Assembly (NCBI GenBank): GCA_964432885.1
Contig: CAYSPG010000001.1
Span: forward strand, 496,001-560,000
Length of the DNA: 64,000 bases
From: CAYSPG01 sp964432885
GTDB taxonomy: Bacteria > Bacteroidota > Bacteroidia > AKYH767-A > OLB10
Direction of reading: 5' to 3'
Of the stretch, positions 18,357-30,500 are shown one piece after another. Within the stretch, counting starts at the first letter, position 1. Each line of letters begins with the position of its first letter. The notes below the pieces were generated by a model. The model was not told the origin of the DNA, searched no databases, and was given only the letters and a program-made list of their open reading frames with translations. The position numbers and the translations under genes are program-made.

Positions 18357-19121
18357 ATGAATAAAATAGCCCTTATTACTGGCGCAACTGCAGGTTTTGG
18401 AAAAGCAATTGCTCTTAAGTTTGCGCAGCACCAATACAATGTAATTATTAATGGCAGACGCCAGGACAGGTTACGCGATTTAGAGAATGAGATAAAATCA
18501 ACTTTTGGAACTGATGTTTTTTCATTGCCATTTGATGTGCGTAACAGTGCCGAAGTAGAAACTGCCATTAAAAACCTGCCTCATGCCTGGAAAGAAATTG
18601 ATGTGCTGGTAAACAATGCTGGCCTTGCTGCAGGACTTGGACAAATACAGGACGGAAAAATTGAGGATTGGGAGGTGATGATTGACACCAACTTTAAAGG
18701 CTTGCTCTATGTATCAAAAGCCGTGTTTCCTGTAATGATTTCAAGACAAAAAGGCCATATTATTAATATTGGTTCGCTTGCAGGTAAAGAAGCTTATGCA
18801 AAAGGAAACGTGTACTGCGCCACAAAATTTGCTGTGGATGCATTAACCAAAAGCATGCGCATTGATTTGCTTGAGCACAAAATAAAAGTTACTTCCATTA
18901 ACCCGGGTGCTGCCGAAACCGAATTTTCAATTGTTCGTTTTGGCGGAAATGTGGAGCGGGCCAAATCGGTGTATAATGGCTACCATCCCTTACAAGCAGA
19001 TGACATTGCTGAAGCTGTTTACTTTGCAGCTTCACGGCCCGAACATGTTGTGATAAATGAAATGCTTATAACTCCTCTTGCCCAGGCAAACACAAGCCAC
19101 CTTATACGTGAAACAAAATAA
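18357..19121 (+). CDS. SDR family NAD(P)-dependent oxidoreductase
   Basis: A 254-residue classical short-chain dehydrogenase. The cofactor loop is TGATAGFG (8-15), followed by NNAG at 86-89. The catalytic set is S140, Y153 and K157 (GSLAGKEAYAKGNVYCATK). The arginine pair after β2 (NGRRQDRL) favours NADP(H). It resembles the YdfG/serine 3-dehydrogenase group, which oxidises 3-hydroxy acids, but the substrate is not established. The last bases lie 19 bp before the next gene. Confidence 0.92.
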   Translation: MNKIALITGATAGFGKAIALKFAQHQYNVIINGRRQDRLRDLENEIKSTFGTDVFSLPFDVRNSAEVETAIKNLPHAWKEIDVLVNNAGLAAGLGQIQDGKIEDWEVMIDTNFKGLLYVSKAVFPVMISRQKGHIINIGSLAGKEAYAKGNVYCATKFAVDALTKSMRIDLLEHKIKVTSINPGAAETEFSIVRFGGNVERAKSVYNGYHPLQADDIAEAVYFAASRPEHVVINEMLITPLAQANTSHLIRETK

Positions 19122-19140
19122 TCCGGTTGTTTATTCTTAT

Positions 19141-20778
19141 ATGAAAAAATACGTTTTACCAATCGTGCTTTTCGTTGCAGTATTGCTTTTTTTTTCATGC
19201 ACTAGAAAACAGGAAGCTGACGCTGTTTACCACAATGGGGTTGTTTACACCGTTGACAGCAACTTTACAATTGCACAGTCGTTTGCAGTTAAGGATGGAA
19301 AAATTATTGAAGTTGGCACCAATGAAATTATCAACAAGTATGAATCAAAAAAACTAATTGATTTAAAAGGATTGCCCGTTTATCCTGGTTTTATTGATGC
19401 ACATTGCCATTTTTATGGCTACAGCACCGACTTAGTTAAATGCGATTTGTACGGCACAAAATCTTTTGCTGAGGTTGTTGAAAAAGTAAAAGAATATGCA
19501 GTGACCAATAAATTTTCCTGGATACTTGGCCGTGGTTGGGACCAAAATGATTGGGATGAAAAAGAATTTCCTTCAAAAGAAATTCTTGACAGCTTGTTTC
19601 CATCTACACCGGTTTATCTTATGCGCATAGATGGACATGCAATTTTAGTAAATCAAAAAGCCCTTGATATTGCAGGCATAACAACTCAAACCAAAATTGC
19701 AGGTGGCGAAATTGAAATTAAAAACAACAAACTAACAGGAATTTTGATTGACAATGTAGTTGATTCGGTAAAAAAATATATCCCTGAATTTACCCAAGAA
19801 TTAAAAGCAGAAGCATTGTTGATTGGCCAAAAAAATTGTTTTGAGGTGGGATTAACAACCGTAAGCGATGCTGGATTAGAGTACCCAAAAATAAACCTGA
19901 TAGATTCATTACAAAGAGCATCGCAACTAAAAATGCGCGTGTATGCTATGGTAACTTATGATAACGAAAACAAAAACTATTTCTTCGCTAAAGGAAAAAT
20001 AAAAACCGATAGGTTAAACGTTTCCTCATTCAAAGTATATTCAGATGGAGCGCTTGGCTCGCGAGGTGCATGTTTAGTACACTCCTATTCCGACAAACCG
20101 AATCATTATGGCTTTTTACTACACGATACTGCCTATTTAAGAAATGCAGCCGAAGAAATTTACAAAAACAATTTTCAAATGTGTACTCATTGCATTGGTG
20201 ACTCGGCTAACAGATATATGCTTCATACCTATGCTAATATACTTAAAGGTAAAAATGATAAACGCTGGCGCATTGAACATTGCCAGGTTGTAAACAAAAA
20301 TGACTTTAATTTATTTGGAGCATACTCCATTATTCCCTCAGTGCAATCCACACATTGCACCAGTGATATGTACTGGGCTGAAACGCGTGTAGGCATAGAA
20401 CGAATTAAAGGCGCTTATGCATACAAGCAGCTATTGCTACAAAATAATTTAATTGCACTTGGCACCGATTTTCCGGTTGAGTATATTAATCCAATGTTTA
20501 CCTTTTACGCTGCCGTGGTGCGCAAAGACCAGCGAAATTTTCCTATCGAAGGCTTTCAAACCGAGAATGCTTTAACACGGCAGGAAGCATTAAAAGGAAT
20601 GACCATTTGGGCGGCTTACGCTAACTTTGAAGACCTTGAAAAAGGAAGTATTGAAAAAGGCAAACTTGCAGACTTTGTTGTGTTGGAACAAGATATGATG
20701 AATGCCGCAGATTCTATTCTGTTTAAGATTAAAGTTAACTCCACTTACATTAACGGAGAAAAAATTTATCAAAAATAA
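19141..20778 (+). CDS. Amidohydrolase lipoprotein (YtcJ-like)
   Basis: A 545-residue metal-dependent hydrolase. The ATG at 19141 opens a lipoprotein signal peptide: MKKY, a hydrophobic core, and the lipobox LFFSC with C20 as the lipidated residue. An upstream in-frame start at 19078 overlaps the SDR gene and would spoil the signal, so it was rejected. The amidohydrolase metal motif is DAHCHFYGY. GRGWDQNDW, SDGALGSRGA, the later histidines in HCIGDS and RIEHCQ, and GTDFPVE are the markers of the YtcJ group. It is likely anchored in a membrane facing the periplasm. The substrate is unknown. The next gene starts 3 bp after the stop, so the two are in one operon. Confidence 0.88.
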   Translation: MKKYVLPIVLFVAVLLFFSCTRKQEADAVYHNGVVYTVDSNFTIAQSFAVKDGKIIEVGTNEIINKYESKKLIDLKGLPVYPGFIDAHCHFYGYSTDLVKCDLYGTKSFAEVVEKVKEYAVTNKFSWILGRGWDQNDWDEKEFPSKEILDSLFPSTPVYLMRIDGHAILVNQKALDIAGITTQTKIAGGEIEIKNNKLTGILIDNVVDSVKKYIPEFTQELKAEALLIGQKNCFEVGLTTVSDAGLEYPKINLIDSLQRASQLKMRVYAMVTYDNENKNYFFAKGKIKTDRLNVSSFKVYSDGALGSRGACLVHSYSDKPNHYGFLLHDTAYLRNAAEEIYKNNFQMCTHCIGDSANRYMLHTYANILKGKNDKRWRIEHCQVVNKNDFNLFGAYSIIPSVQSTHCTSDMYWAETRVGIERIKGAYAYKQLLLQNNLIALGTDFPVEYINPMFTFYAAVVRKDQRNFPIEGFQTENALTRQEALKGMTIWAAYANFEDLEKGSIEKGKLADFVVLEQDMMNAADSILFKIKVNSTYINGEKIYQK

Positions 20779-20781
20779 ATT

Positions 20782-22242
20782 ATGCAAAAAAAATATTTAT
20801 TGCTTATTACTTTTGTGCAATGCACATTTTTGTTACATGCGCAAAATTTAAAATGGAACCCTCAGATAAAAGTTGCCGACCGCATTTACCAAACCTACCT
20901 TGGCAGTGATGGCACGCTGCATTATTCTATCGGAAGCAATATTCAAATGACACAATCGGAAGCCGACTCGATGATGCCGGCACCGCAATGGAAAAAACTG
21001 AAAATTTCATTATTCAGATACGACAATAAGTTCTTATTGAAAGACACCATGCTCATCCGTTTTGGATATTTTCCTAAAACATTTTTTGGAAGCAATATGG
21101 CCGATTTAAAAATAAGAATGTTTTATACCCGTAGCACCAGCGATGGTTTATCATTACAAGCCGACTTATTTGATTTAACCGGAAAATTTATTGAAACAAA
21201 AATTCTTTCAGGAATAAGCGGCCTTGCAGACTTTCAATCAAAAAACTATTTTAATGTGTGCTTTTCTGATTCAAAAAAAATAACTACTTGTGTTTCAAAA
21301 GACACCGTTACATGTTATGATGAGAAATTTAACTTGGTTTGGAAAACAGAAATTAAATCCGACAAAGTGATTTCATCGGTATGTACTGAAGAAAAACATT
21401 TTTACGGTCTTGTTTTGGTTGGAAAATATTTAATGGTAATGCACATTACCGATTCCGGTAAAATGGCATCAAAAAAACTAACGCTTACTAAAGTTGAAAA
21501 CGCAAACTATGTTTTAAAGTTGAATAAAAACAATGTGTACGTGGCATCACTATATGGTGTTACCGACAGAACTATGAACCTTGAATATGATAAAGCATCA
21601 ACTACTCCCCGTTTTCGCAGCAATGGTTTGCAGGTAAATATTTTTGATACCAGTCTTGAAAACGAAAAAATAAACTACCACAATTACTCTGAACAAACAC
21701 TGCTTGATGCAGTTGATCGTACTTTAATTCAAAACATAAAAGGGATTGACTGGGCAAAACTTATACAAGTAGATTTTACTACAGATGATGAACTGGTAGC
21801 GTTGCTCGAAAAAAAGTATTTTGAACCCACCCCTCCTGCCCCAATTGCCGGCAGCCGCATTGAACTTCCTGGGCATATTTCTCAATGCAAAGAGTTGATT
21901 ATTATAAAAGCAAATAACGATGGCAGAAACAAGCAATCCGTGGTAAAGCGTTTAGCCAAAGGTGAACAGATGTACGATTACGTTTTTGAGGTATGCGGAA
22001 TTCCGAACAAAACTGATTACTACCTCTATTACCAAGATGGACGTGATGAAACAGAATACAAAATGAACGAGGTTGTTTTTAATAATGAACTTAGAAAATT
22101 TTACAGCAAAGAGATTAACCTTATTGAAAACAAAAAACCTTTCCTTGATTTATCAACAGTAAAACGCGTTGACCCTTCCACGTATATTGTTTTTGGAAGG
22201 ATAAACAAAAAAATAGCATCAGGTATTTTGGATTTTAAATAA
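20782..22242 (+). CDS. Exported protein of unknown function
   Basis: A 486-residue protein that I do not recognise. The N-terminus is a signal peptide (MQKKYLLLITFVQCTFLLHAQ), with a likely cut after HAQ. The body alternates strands and turns (FYGLVLVGKYLMVMHI, NVYVASLYGV), as in β-propeller-like secreted proteins, but there is no clear repeat signature. I see no sorting domain, since the sequence ends SGILDFK, so it may stay in the periplasm or associate with the outer membrane. It lies 3 bp downstream of the amidohydrolase lipoprotein gene and is probably co-expressed with it. Confidence 0.75.
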   Translation: MQKKYLLLITFVQCTFLLHAQNLKWNPQIKVADRIYQTYLGSDGTLHYSIGSNIQMTQSEADSMMPAPQWKKLKISLFRYDNKFLLKDTMLIRFGYFPKTFFGSNMADLKIRMFYTRSTSDGLSLQADLFDLTGKFIETKILSGISGLADFQSKNYFNVCFSDSKKITTCVSKDTVTCYDEKFNLVWKTEIKSDKVISSVCTEEKHFYGLVLVGKYLMVMHITDSGKMASKKLTLTKVENANYVLKLNKNNVYVASLYGVTDRTMNLEYDKASTTPRFRSNGLQVNIFDTSLENEKINYHNYSEQTLLDAVDRTLIQNIKGIDWAKLIQVDFTTDDELVALLEKKYFEPTPPAPIAGSRIELPGHISQCKELIIIKANNDGRNKQSVVKRLAKGEQMYDYVFEVCGIPNKTDYYLYYQDGRDETEYKMNEVVFNNELRKFYSKEINLIENKKPFLDLSTVKRVDPSTYIVFGRINKKIASGILDFK

Positions 22243-22345
22243 TCGCATTGCTGTTTTATTCAGACAATGATTGCTACATGTATAAGCACCCAATTTACCG
22301 TAGTGTAATGGTTGCTATTTACTATGCTTTCATTTACACTTCAGT

Positions 22346-23887
22346 TTAGGTTTCCAAAAAATTTTTCTTATTAAAATTTCGTATCAAAGCTAATTTAAGA
22401 TGATGCTTATAATCGTCTTGTAACCAACGCACATAACTCTCAGAGGTTTTGCTGAGGCACCAGGAATAAACGCGCACACGAAAATAAATTTCCTCTTTAA
22501 GCAATTCAGCAAGTGCAAGCGCCTCATCTATTCCCTCAGCATTTTCCATGCACATTTGTATATGCTGAGCTATGCTTCGTTCAATTATTACTTTGGGCCT
22601 TAGCTTTTCCTGCTTTATTTTTTGGTGCTCATTCCTAACATCAAAATCTATTGACGATGATTTTGAAAATTTTTTCCGCAATTCATCGGGCATCACATAC
22701 CTAAAATTGCGTTCGATGGCTTCATCGCTCTGAATACTTTCGAGAAACAAATCGGGATTTTTAAAAATACTTTGCCAATCAACGGGCGCATCCCACAACC
22801 CAAAACGGTTAAGGTTATTTCCCAAATCAATTATTGAAAATTCTTTTTTGCTGTTAAGCACGCGCGATCCGCGACCTATCATCTGGAAATAAAGTGTAAG
22901 CGATTTTGTTGCACGATTTAAAATAATACTTTCAACAGTTGGTTCATCAAATCCGGTTGTGAGAATACTAACAGAGGTAAGTATAGCGTCAGGTTTTTCA
23001 CGAAACCAAGTGAGTATTTCTTTTCGTTCGCGGGAACCATGCGTGTGGTCCAGGTGTTTTACATCATAACCTGCCTCTTTAAATGTTGCATATACATATT
23101 GTGATGTGGCAATTCCGTTATTAAAAATCAGTGTTTTCTTACCGAGACTTTTTTCGCGGTAAGCGCTTACCAATTTATCCTGCATTGCATGGTTATTGTA
23201 AAGCCTTTCAGAAGAACTTACTGTATAATCACCATTGCGGCCTACTTTAAGCGAAGTTAATCCAACCTGGTAATGATATGTAGTTGCGCGGGCAAGGTAC
23301 CCCATTTGTACAAGTGATGAAATGGATTCCCCAATGATTAATTCATTGTAGGTGTCTTTCATCCTTATCTCAATATTTGAACTTAGGGGTGTTGCAGTAA
23401 CTCCAAGCACCACACCCTTTTCATAAAATTTAAATAGTTTGCCAAATGAATTATGATGAGCTTCATCAATAATCATCAACCCCACATTATCAAGGTTTAG
23501 AATTTTATCACGCAAGCGATTGTTCAGCGTTTCTACCATTGCAACAAAGCACATATAATCGTTAGGAACAGGGAGTTCTTTCACTGCGCTGTTTATTATT
23601 TTATTTTGCACTTTAAACTCATCAAGCATTTGAGAAGTTTGTGCACAAAGCTCAACACGATGTGTAAGGATTAGTACTTTTTTTCCTGTAAGATTTATAA
23701 AACGCCTGGCAATTTCAGAGAAAATGACAGTTTTTCCCCCACCGGTTGGTAACTGGTAAAGCAAATTGTAATTCGCTGGATTCTCTTTAAGCCTTGAAAA
23801 TATTTTTTCAATAGCATTATGCTGGTATGCATAAAGTTCTTTACCAAAAGTTAATTCAGCGCCTGGTTCGGTATGATTATTTTGCAA
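22346..23887 (-). CDS. DEAD/DEAH-box SF2 helicase
   Basis: A 513-residue helicase-like ATPase. Motif I is QLPTGGGKTVIFSE, motif II IIDEAHHNSFG, motif III GVTATPLSS, and motif VI QMIGRGSRVLNS. The Q-motif-like LYAYQHNAIEKI near residue 20 resembles the ResIII/type I restriction group of SF2. No restriction or nuclease domain is attached, and the neighbours are not phage-defence genes, so a role in nucleic-acid remodelling is all that can be said. The only usable start is TTG at 23887, which is preceded four codons earlier by an in-frame TAA. A good two-part promoter ends about 22 bp upstream. Confidence 0.88.
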   Translation of the reverse strand: MQNNHTEPGAELTFGKELYAYQHNAIEKIFSRLKENPANYNLLYQLPTGGGKTVIFSEIARRFINLTGKKVLILTHRVELCAQTSQMLDEFKVQNKIINSAVKELPVPNDYMCFVAMVETLNNRLRDKILNLDNVGLMIIDEAHHNSFGKLFKFYEKGVVLGVTATPLSSNIEIRMKDTYNELIIGESISSLVQMGYLARATTYHYQVGLTSLKVGRNGDYTVSSSERLYNNHAMQDKLVSAYREKSLGKKTLIFNNGIATSQYVYATFKEAGYDVKHLDHTHGSRERKEILTWFREKPDAILTSVSILTTGFDEPTVESIILNRATKSLTLYFQMIGRGSRVLNSKKEFSIIDLGNNLNRFGLWDAPVDWQSIFKNPDLFLESIQSDEAIERNFRYVMPDELRKKFSKSSSIDFDVRNEHQKIKQEKLRPKVIIERSIAQHIQMCMENAEGIDEALALAELLKEEIYFRVRVYSWCLSKTSESYVRWLQDDYKHHLKLALIRNFNKKNFLET

Positions 23888-23908
23888 GCAGAGTATTTAA
23901 AAGTGCTG

Positions 23909-23940
23909 CAAATATAGTTGGTGAGGAATATTGATTACAA
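23909..23940 (-). promoter_or_regulatory. Candidate two-box Bacteroidota promoter for the SF2 helicase gene
   Basis: Read on the minus strand, TTG (23940-23938) is followed after 21 bp by TATATTTG (23916-23909). This matches the -33/-7 pair TTG...TAnnTTTG with normal spacing. The TTG start codon of the helicase is at 23887, giving a leader of about 15 nt. Confidence 0.6.
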
Positions 23941-23979
23941 AAAATTGAAACCTGAAAATTTCTTTATGGAGCGGTCATA

Positions 23980-24411
23980 TTAAGTAGAAACATCCAAAGC
24001 AAAATGATGGCTTGTAATATTAAAACCATAGCGCAGGTATAAACGATGTGCCTCATATCGTTGTGGGTTTGTACCCGAATCAAGATGCACCTGTGCGCAA
24101 TTATTTTTTCGTGCTTCCCTAACGATAAAATCAAGAAGCAATCTTGCATATCCTTTATTTCGTGCACATGGAAGCGTACTTAAGTCATCAATATAAATTG
24201 CCTTGCCCCAATGTAAATGTTCGGTGTAACGGTAGCCTGAAGCAGATACTGTTTTGTTTTCTTCTTCAATATAAATAAGGTGATAACCCCGGCTTATAAA
24301 ACCTTTTAGGGTAGAAAAATAATTTTCTTCGTTCAACCAAGGACGCAGCTCTTTTAAAACCTCAAAACATTTTTGAACTTTTTCGTCAGTATCAGCAATT
24401 TGGATTTGCAT
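23980..24411 (-). CDS. GNAT family N-acetyltransferase
   Basis: A 143-residue acetyltransferase. The family pattern runs from FEVLKELRPWLNEENYF through a β-strand pair (YHLIYIEEENKTVSASGYR) to the CoA loop ARNKGYARLLLDFI and the C-terminal YLRYGFNITSHHF. I use the ATG at 24411. The longer frame would need a TTG at 24432 that overlaps the candidate -7 box. It lies between the SF2 helicase and the giant adhesin gene on the same strand, but nothing links it to either. The substrate is unknown. Confidence 0.85.
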   Translation of the reverse strand: MQIQIADTDEKVQKCFEVLKELRPWLNEENYFSTLKGFISRGYHLIYIEEENKTVSASGYRYTEHLHWGKAIYIDDLSTLPCARNKGYARLLLDFIVREARKNNCAQVHLDSGTNPQRYEAHRLYLRYGFNITSHHFALDVST

Positions 24412-24429
24412 GCCATTATTATTTGCATG

Positions 24430-24437
24430 CAAAAATA
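24430..24437 (-). promoter_or_regulatory. Candidate -7 box for the minus-strand GNAT gene
   Basis: On the minus strand this reads TATTTTTG, fitting TAnnTTTG, 18 bp before the ATG at 24411. No TTG lies at the expected distance, so support is limited to one box. Confidence 0.35.
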
Positions 24438-24503
24438 AAGATGCTAAAGGAGATTCAGAAAATGAAATTGTTTAACTAAAAAATAAATTATTTAATGAAC
24501 GAA

Positions 24504-27500
24504 TTATTTAATCAGTGTAACCGTACCTTTGTATTCAAGTTTTTCGCCAAACATACTCTTGGCATATAAGCGATAAACATAAACACCTTCCTGGCACTTA
24601 ACACCATTATTGGAATTAACTCCATTCCAGTGAGGATTCATTCCGCTGTGTGTATAAACCATGTTTCCCCAACGGTCAAAAATCATCATCTCTAAGTTGG
24701 TGTAGCCAATGCCATAACAACTAAACTCATCATTACGGCCATCGTTGTTAGGCGAAAATGCATTGGGAATGTATAAAGTAAATGCACCGTTTATTACCAC
24801 CTCACCGTATGTTGTATCTACACACTGATACTCGTTGCCAATCACAAGCATTATGGTATAAGTACCTGTATCGGCATACATGTATGACGGATGTTGTTTT
24901 TCAGATGTACCACGGTTATCACCAAAATCCCAGTTCCAATGACTTGCACCTGTACTTAAATCCTTAAACTGTATGTTAGGATTAAGAATAGTGGTGCGCC
25001 ATGGGCTTGCTTCAAAATGTGCGATGGGATGCTCGTACACATTTACAGCATCAGGCATTACAAGCTGGCCTTTGCATCCTTCGGATGATACAGCACACAG
25101 TGTAACGGTGTAGCTTCCGGTTTGTGTATAGGTATGTGAGGGTGTGTCAGTAGAGTCTTTGGTGTTATCGCCAAAGTCCCAGATATAATTTGCCCCATAC
25201 TGCGTATTGTTTTCAAAGTGTACAATTAACGGCACGCAGCCTTCAGCAGGAAGCGGAACAAAATCAACAACAGGTACAGGATTTACTTTTACAGTTGTTT
25301 GGGCCGATGCAGGCAATACTGTGCAACCATCTGTTATTGTTACAGTGTAAGTAGTGGTTACTGTTGGACTCACTGTAATCGCATTTGAGGTTGCAGGTAC
25401 GCCACTCCATGTATATGAATAAGGACCACCATTACCGCCTGAAGGAGTTGCGGACAATGAAACTGATTCGCCTTCGCAAATAGTATCAGGAGCACTTACA
25501 ATGGTTGCCAAAGGAGGATTTACATTTACAGCAGCATACTGTGCCGGTGAATTACATCCATTAGCATCGGTCACGTACACATTATAAGGTGTGGTGATAG
25601 TTGGAGAAACTGCAAGAGTAACTCCAACATAGCCTGTATTCCATTTGTAAACATAAGGAGGGACACCGCCATTTGCGCTTGCTGTTAATGTTCCTTGTTG
25701 TCCGATACAAATAAGTGGGTTTGCAGAAACGCTTAACGCAATGGCTGTGGGTTCTGTTATTACAGATTGTGAAAGTTGTGTGCAACCGTTATTATCAGTT
25801 ACAGTTACAGTGTAAGTTCCCTGAGCAAGATTATTTACACTAGTGGTAGTTGCACCACCTGTCCACAAGAAAGTGTAAGGAGGTGTTCCTCCCGTAGGCG
25901 CTACACTTACTGAACCATTAGTTTGACCGTTGCATAAAATATTTACTGCTGCCGGTGTAAGCACAATAGCCGTTGGCTGTGTTACTGCATTGCTTTGAAC
26001 AAATGAACAACCATTGGCATCTGTTACTGTTACAGTATAAGTTCCTGCTGCAAGATTAGATGCAACATTTGTTGAACCAGCAACTGACCATTGATAAGAG
26101 TATCCTCCCACTCCACCGTTTGCAGTTACTGTAATGCTGCCGTTATTTCCTCCGTTACAACTTACAGGAACCATTACAGGATTAACTGCGATGGCTGTTG
26201 GTTGGGTAATGGTAAATGGCTGAGTGAATGTACAACCATTATTATCTGTAACAAGTACTGTATAATTTCCAACAGAGAGATTATTAGCAGTTGGGTTGCT
26301 GCCACCCGATGGTGACCATGCATAAACATAAGGAGCAGTTCCGCCACTCATTTGAACAGATGCAGCTCCATTACTTCCTGCATTGCAACTAACGTTTGTA
26401 AACTGTGGAACAGATGCAAGAGCGGCAGGTTCAGTTACAATTGCAGATGTAGCAAGTGTACAACCGTTGTCATCGGTAATAGTTACAGTGTAAGTTCCTG
26501 CAATAACATTTGATATGGTATCATTTGTTATTCCACCTGAACTCCACAAATAAGTATAAGGTGCTGTGCCACCACCAGCAATTACACTTGCCGAGCCGTT
26601 AGCATCGCCATTACACAATGTTGAAACAGGAGTTGCATTAGCAACAATTGCCTGTGGTTGTGTGATTGCTACAGCAACAGAATCAAGGCAGCCGTTACTA
26701 TCAGAAACCACTATGTAATAATTTCCTGCAAGCAAACTTGTAAAGTTTGGTGTTGACTGGAATGTTGTTCCACTATTGATTGAGTATTGCAGCGGTGCTG
26801 TTCCACCGGTTACATTTACTGAGGCTGTTCCGTTACTTAAACCAAAGCAGGTTGCATCTGTGCTTGTATTTAAAGTTAAATCAGGTGCAGGTGCAGCTAT
26901 TATACTAACCGGCTGAGAAACCGTACAACCGTTTGCATCAATTACAACAACGCCATAATTTCCTTGCGCTACATTACTGAATGTGTTTACCGGTTGATAT
27001 GTTGCACCACCATTAATTGAGTATTGATATGTTCCTGCACCACCGTTTGCGTTGATGGAAATATTTCCGTTTGCTGCACCGCATGTTGCTGTTGCAGATG
27101 CAAGATTCATTACAAGTGCAGCAGGTTGTGTGATGTCAATAGTAGTATCAATCTGGCAACCGTTATCATCCACTACAATAATATTATAGGTATTAGCAGC
27201 TAAATTCTGGAATAAGTTTCCGCTTTGGAAAGTAGTACCGTTATTATTGCTGAACGTAAATGGCCCGCTGCCACCAGTAATATTTACAGTGATAGAACCA
27301 TTGTTTCCACCGTTACACAAAACATTTGTATTAACAGGTGCACTAAATATCGGTCCGTTAAGATTTAAAACATTTACCGGATTGCTGATGGTACATCCAT
27401 TTACATCCTGTACTACAACTGTGTAATTTCCTGCTGCTACATTATTAAATGTTGATGTTGCCTGCCAGGTTAATCCGCCATCGTTGCTATATAGATATAC

Positions 27501-30500
27501 ACCAGTGCCGCCTGTTACGTTTGTAATATCTATTACTCCATTGGCATTTCCGCATGTAGATGCATTTGGATTTACTGTGTAATTAATTTGCGTGGGTTGT
27601 GCAATGGCAAGTGCAATCGTGTCTGCACAGCCATTAGCATCCTGAACAATTACTTGGTAATTGCCCACTGCCAGATTTGCAAATTGATTTAACGACTGGA
27701 ATGCTCCTCCGTTAATATTGTATTGCAATGTTCCTGTTCCTCCGTTTGCAGTGATGGCAACTTGTCCATTGGTTAAACCAAAACATGTTACGTCCGTTGG
27801 CAATGCATTTGCAATTACAGGCGCAGGTGCATCGGTAACCGCTGCAATGGCAGTGGTTGAACAACCGTTCGCATCTTGTATTACTACATTGTAATTACCT
27901 GCAAGAATATTATTGAAAACATTTCCGGCAACAAATGAAATTCCGTTATCAATGCTGTATTGATAAACTCCTGTACCTCCTACTCCATTTAATGTTAATG
28001 TACCATTAGCATACGAGCATGTAGAACCAACAGGAATTGAATTTACAACAAGTGGGTCGGGTTGATTGATTGCAGCGGGTTGCGTAACTGTGCATCCATT
28101 GGCATCCTGAACTATGATAGAATAATTTCCTTGAGATAATCCATTAAAAATATTTCCGCCCTGATACGTTGCTCCATTATTTATACTGTACTGGAATGGT
28201 CCGGCACCTCCTGTGATATTTACTGTGAGTGTTCCGTTGGCATCGCCATTACACAATGCATCTGTTGTATTGATTGCACTGATGGTGGGGCCTGCCAAAT
28301 TATTTACGTTAACCGGATTGCTGATTGAACATCCATTCACATCTTGTACAACCACTGTATAATTTCCTGCCGCCACATTGTTAAATGTTGGTGTAGCCTG
28401 CCATGTTAATCCGCCATCGTTGCTGTATTGATACACGCCTGTGCCACCTGTTACGTTTGTAATGTCAATTACTCCGTTTGCATTGCCGCATGTGGATGCA
28501 TTTGGATTTACTGTGTAATTAATTTGCGTGGGTTGTGCAATGGCAAGTGCAATCGTGTCTGCACAGCCATTAGCATCCTGAACAATTACTTGGTAATTGC
28601 CCACTGCCAGATTTGCAAATTGATTTAACGACTGGAATGCTCCTCCGTTAATATTGTATTGCAATGTTCCTGTTCCTCCGTTTGCAGTGATGGCAACTTG
28701 TCCATTGGTTAAACCAAAACATGTTACGTCCGTTGGCAATGCATTTGCAATTACAGGCGCAGGTGCATCGGTAACCGCTGCAATGGCAGTGGTTGAACAA
28801 CCGTTCGCATCTTGTATTACTACATTGTAATTACCTGCAAGAATATTATTGAAAACATTTCCGGCAACAAATGAAATTCCGTTATCAATGCTGTATTGAT
28901 AAACTCCTGTACCTCCTACTCCATTTAATGTTAATGTACCATTAGCATACGAGCATGTAGAACCAACAGGAATTGAATTTACAACAAGTGGGTCGGGTTG
29001 ATTGATTGCAGCGGGTTGCGTAACTGTGCATCCATTGGCATCCTGAACTATGATAGAATAATTTCCTTGAGATAATCCATTAAAAATATTTCCGCCCTGA
29101 TACGTTGCTCCATTATTTATACTGTACTGGAATGGTCCGGCACCTCCTGTGATATTTACTGTGAGTGTTCCGTTGGCATCGCCATTACACAATGCATCTG
29201 TTGTATTGATTGCACTGATGGTTGGCCCTGCCAGATTATTTACGTTTACCGGATTGCTGATTGAACATCCGTTCACATCTTTTACAACCACAGTGTAATT
29301 TCCTGCTGCTACATTATTGAATGTAGATGTGGCTTGCCATGTTAATCCGCCATCGTTGCTATATTGATACGTGCCTGTGCCACCTGTTACATTGGTAATA
29401 TCAATTACTCCGTTTGCATTGCCGCAAGCCGAAGGTGTTGGTGTGATTATGTAATTAATCTGTGATGGTTGAACAATTGCAAACGTTACTGTGTCTTCGC
29501 ATCCGTTTACATCCTGTACAATTACAGAATAATTTCCGGGAATTAGATTTGCAAAATTGTTCGATGCCTGAAATGTTGTTCCATTATTAATGCTGTATTG
29601 CAAAACTCCTGTGCCACCATTTGCTGTAATCAATGATGAGCCATTGCCCAATCCAAAGCAGGTTACATCTGTGGGTGCGGCATTTGAAATAACAGGAGGT
29701 GGAGCATCAGTAACTATTGCATTGGCAGTGCTTGTACATCCATTAGCATCCTGAACAATGAGAGTGTAATTTCCTGATAAGAGATTATTAAATGTATTTG
29801 AAACAACATACGTAATTCCATTGTCAATACTGTATTGCAAAACTCCTGTTCCACCAACTGCATTCAGCACTACAGAACCATTTGCCTGAGAACAAACAGC
29901 ACCTGCCGGAACTGAATTTAATACCAATGCAGCAGGTTGAGATATAACTGCATTTGAAGTGGAGGTACAACCATTCGCATCCTGAATAATGATAGAATAA
30001 TTTCCTATTTGAAGATTATTAAAAATATTTCCTGCCTGATAGGTTGCTCCGTTATCAATGCTATATTGAATAACTCCTGTTCCACCGTTTGCAGTAATAA
30101 CAATACTACCATTGTTATCGCCATTGCATAAAACATCCGTTGGTGTTACCAAAGCAATTGCGGGGCCTGCCTGATTTGCAACAACTGAATTTGCAGTAGC
30201 GGTACATCCGTTTGCATCCTGCACCACCAATGTATAATTACCAGCGGCCAGGTTATTAAAGGTGTTGGAAGGCTGATAAGTTGCACCGTTGTTGTTGCTG
30301 TACGTCAGTACTCCTGTTCCTCCAATTGCATTTACAACCATGATTCCGTTTGCATTTCCGCAAGATGCATCAGCAGGAACTCCATTTAATAATAATTGTG
30401 GCGGTTCAACAATAGCAACGTTTGAAGTTGCTAAACATCCGGCTGCATCTAAAACACTAATGCTGTAATTTCCAGCAGGCAGATTGGTAAAGTTTGGTGA

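Noticed and set aside
22346..24411. SF2 helicase plus GNAT as a defence system next to the giant adhesin
   Set aside because: No nuclease, methyltransferase or toxin partner is adjacent, and the helicase has its own promoter. Nothing links the genes functionally.
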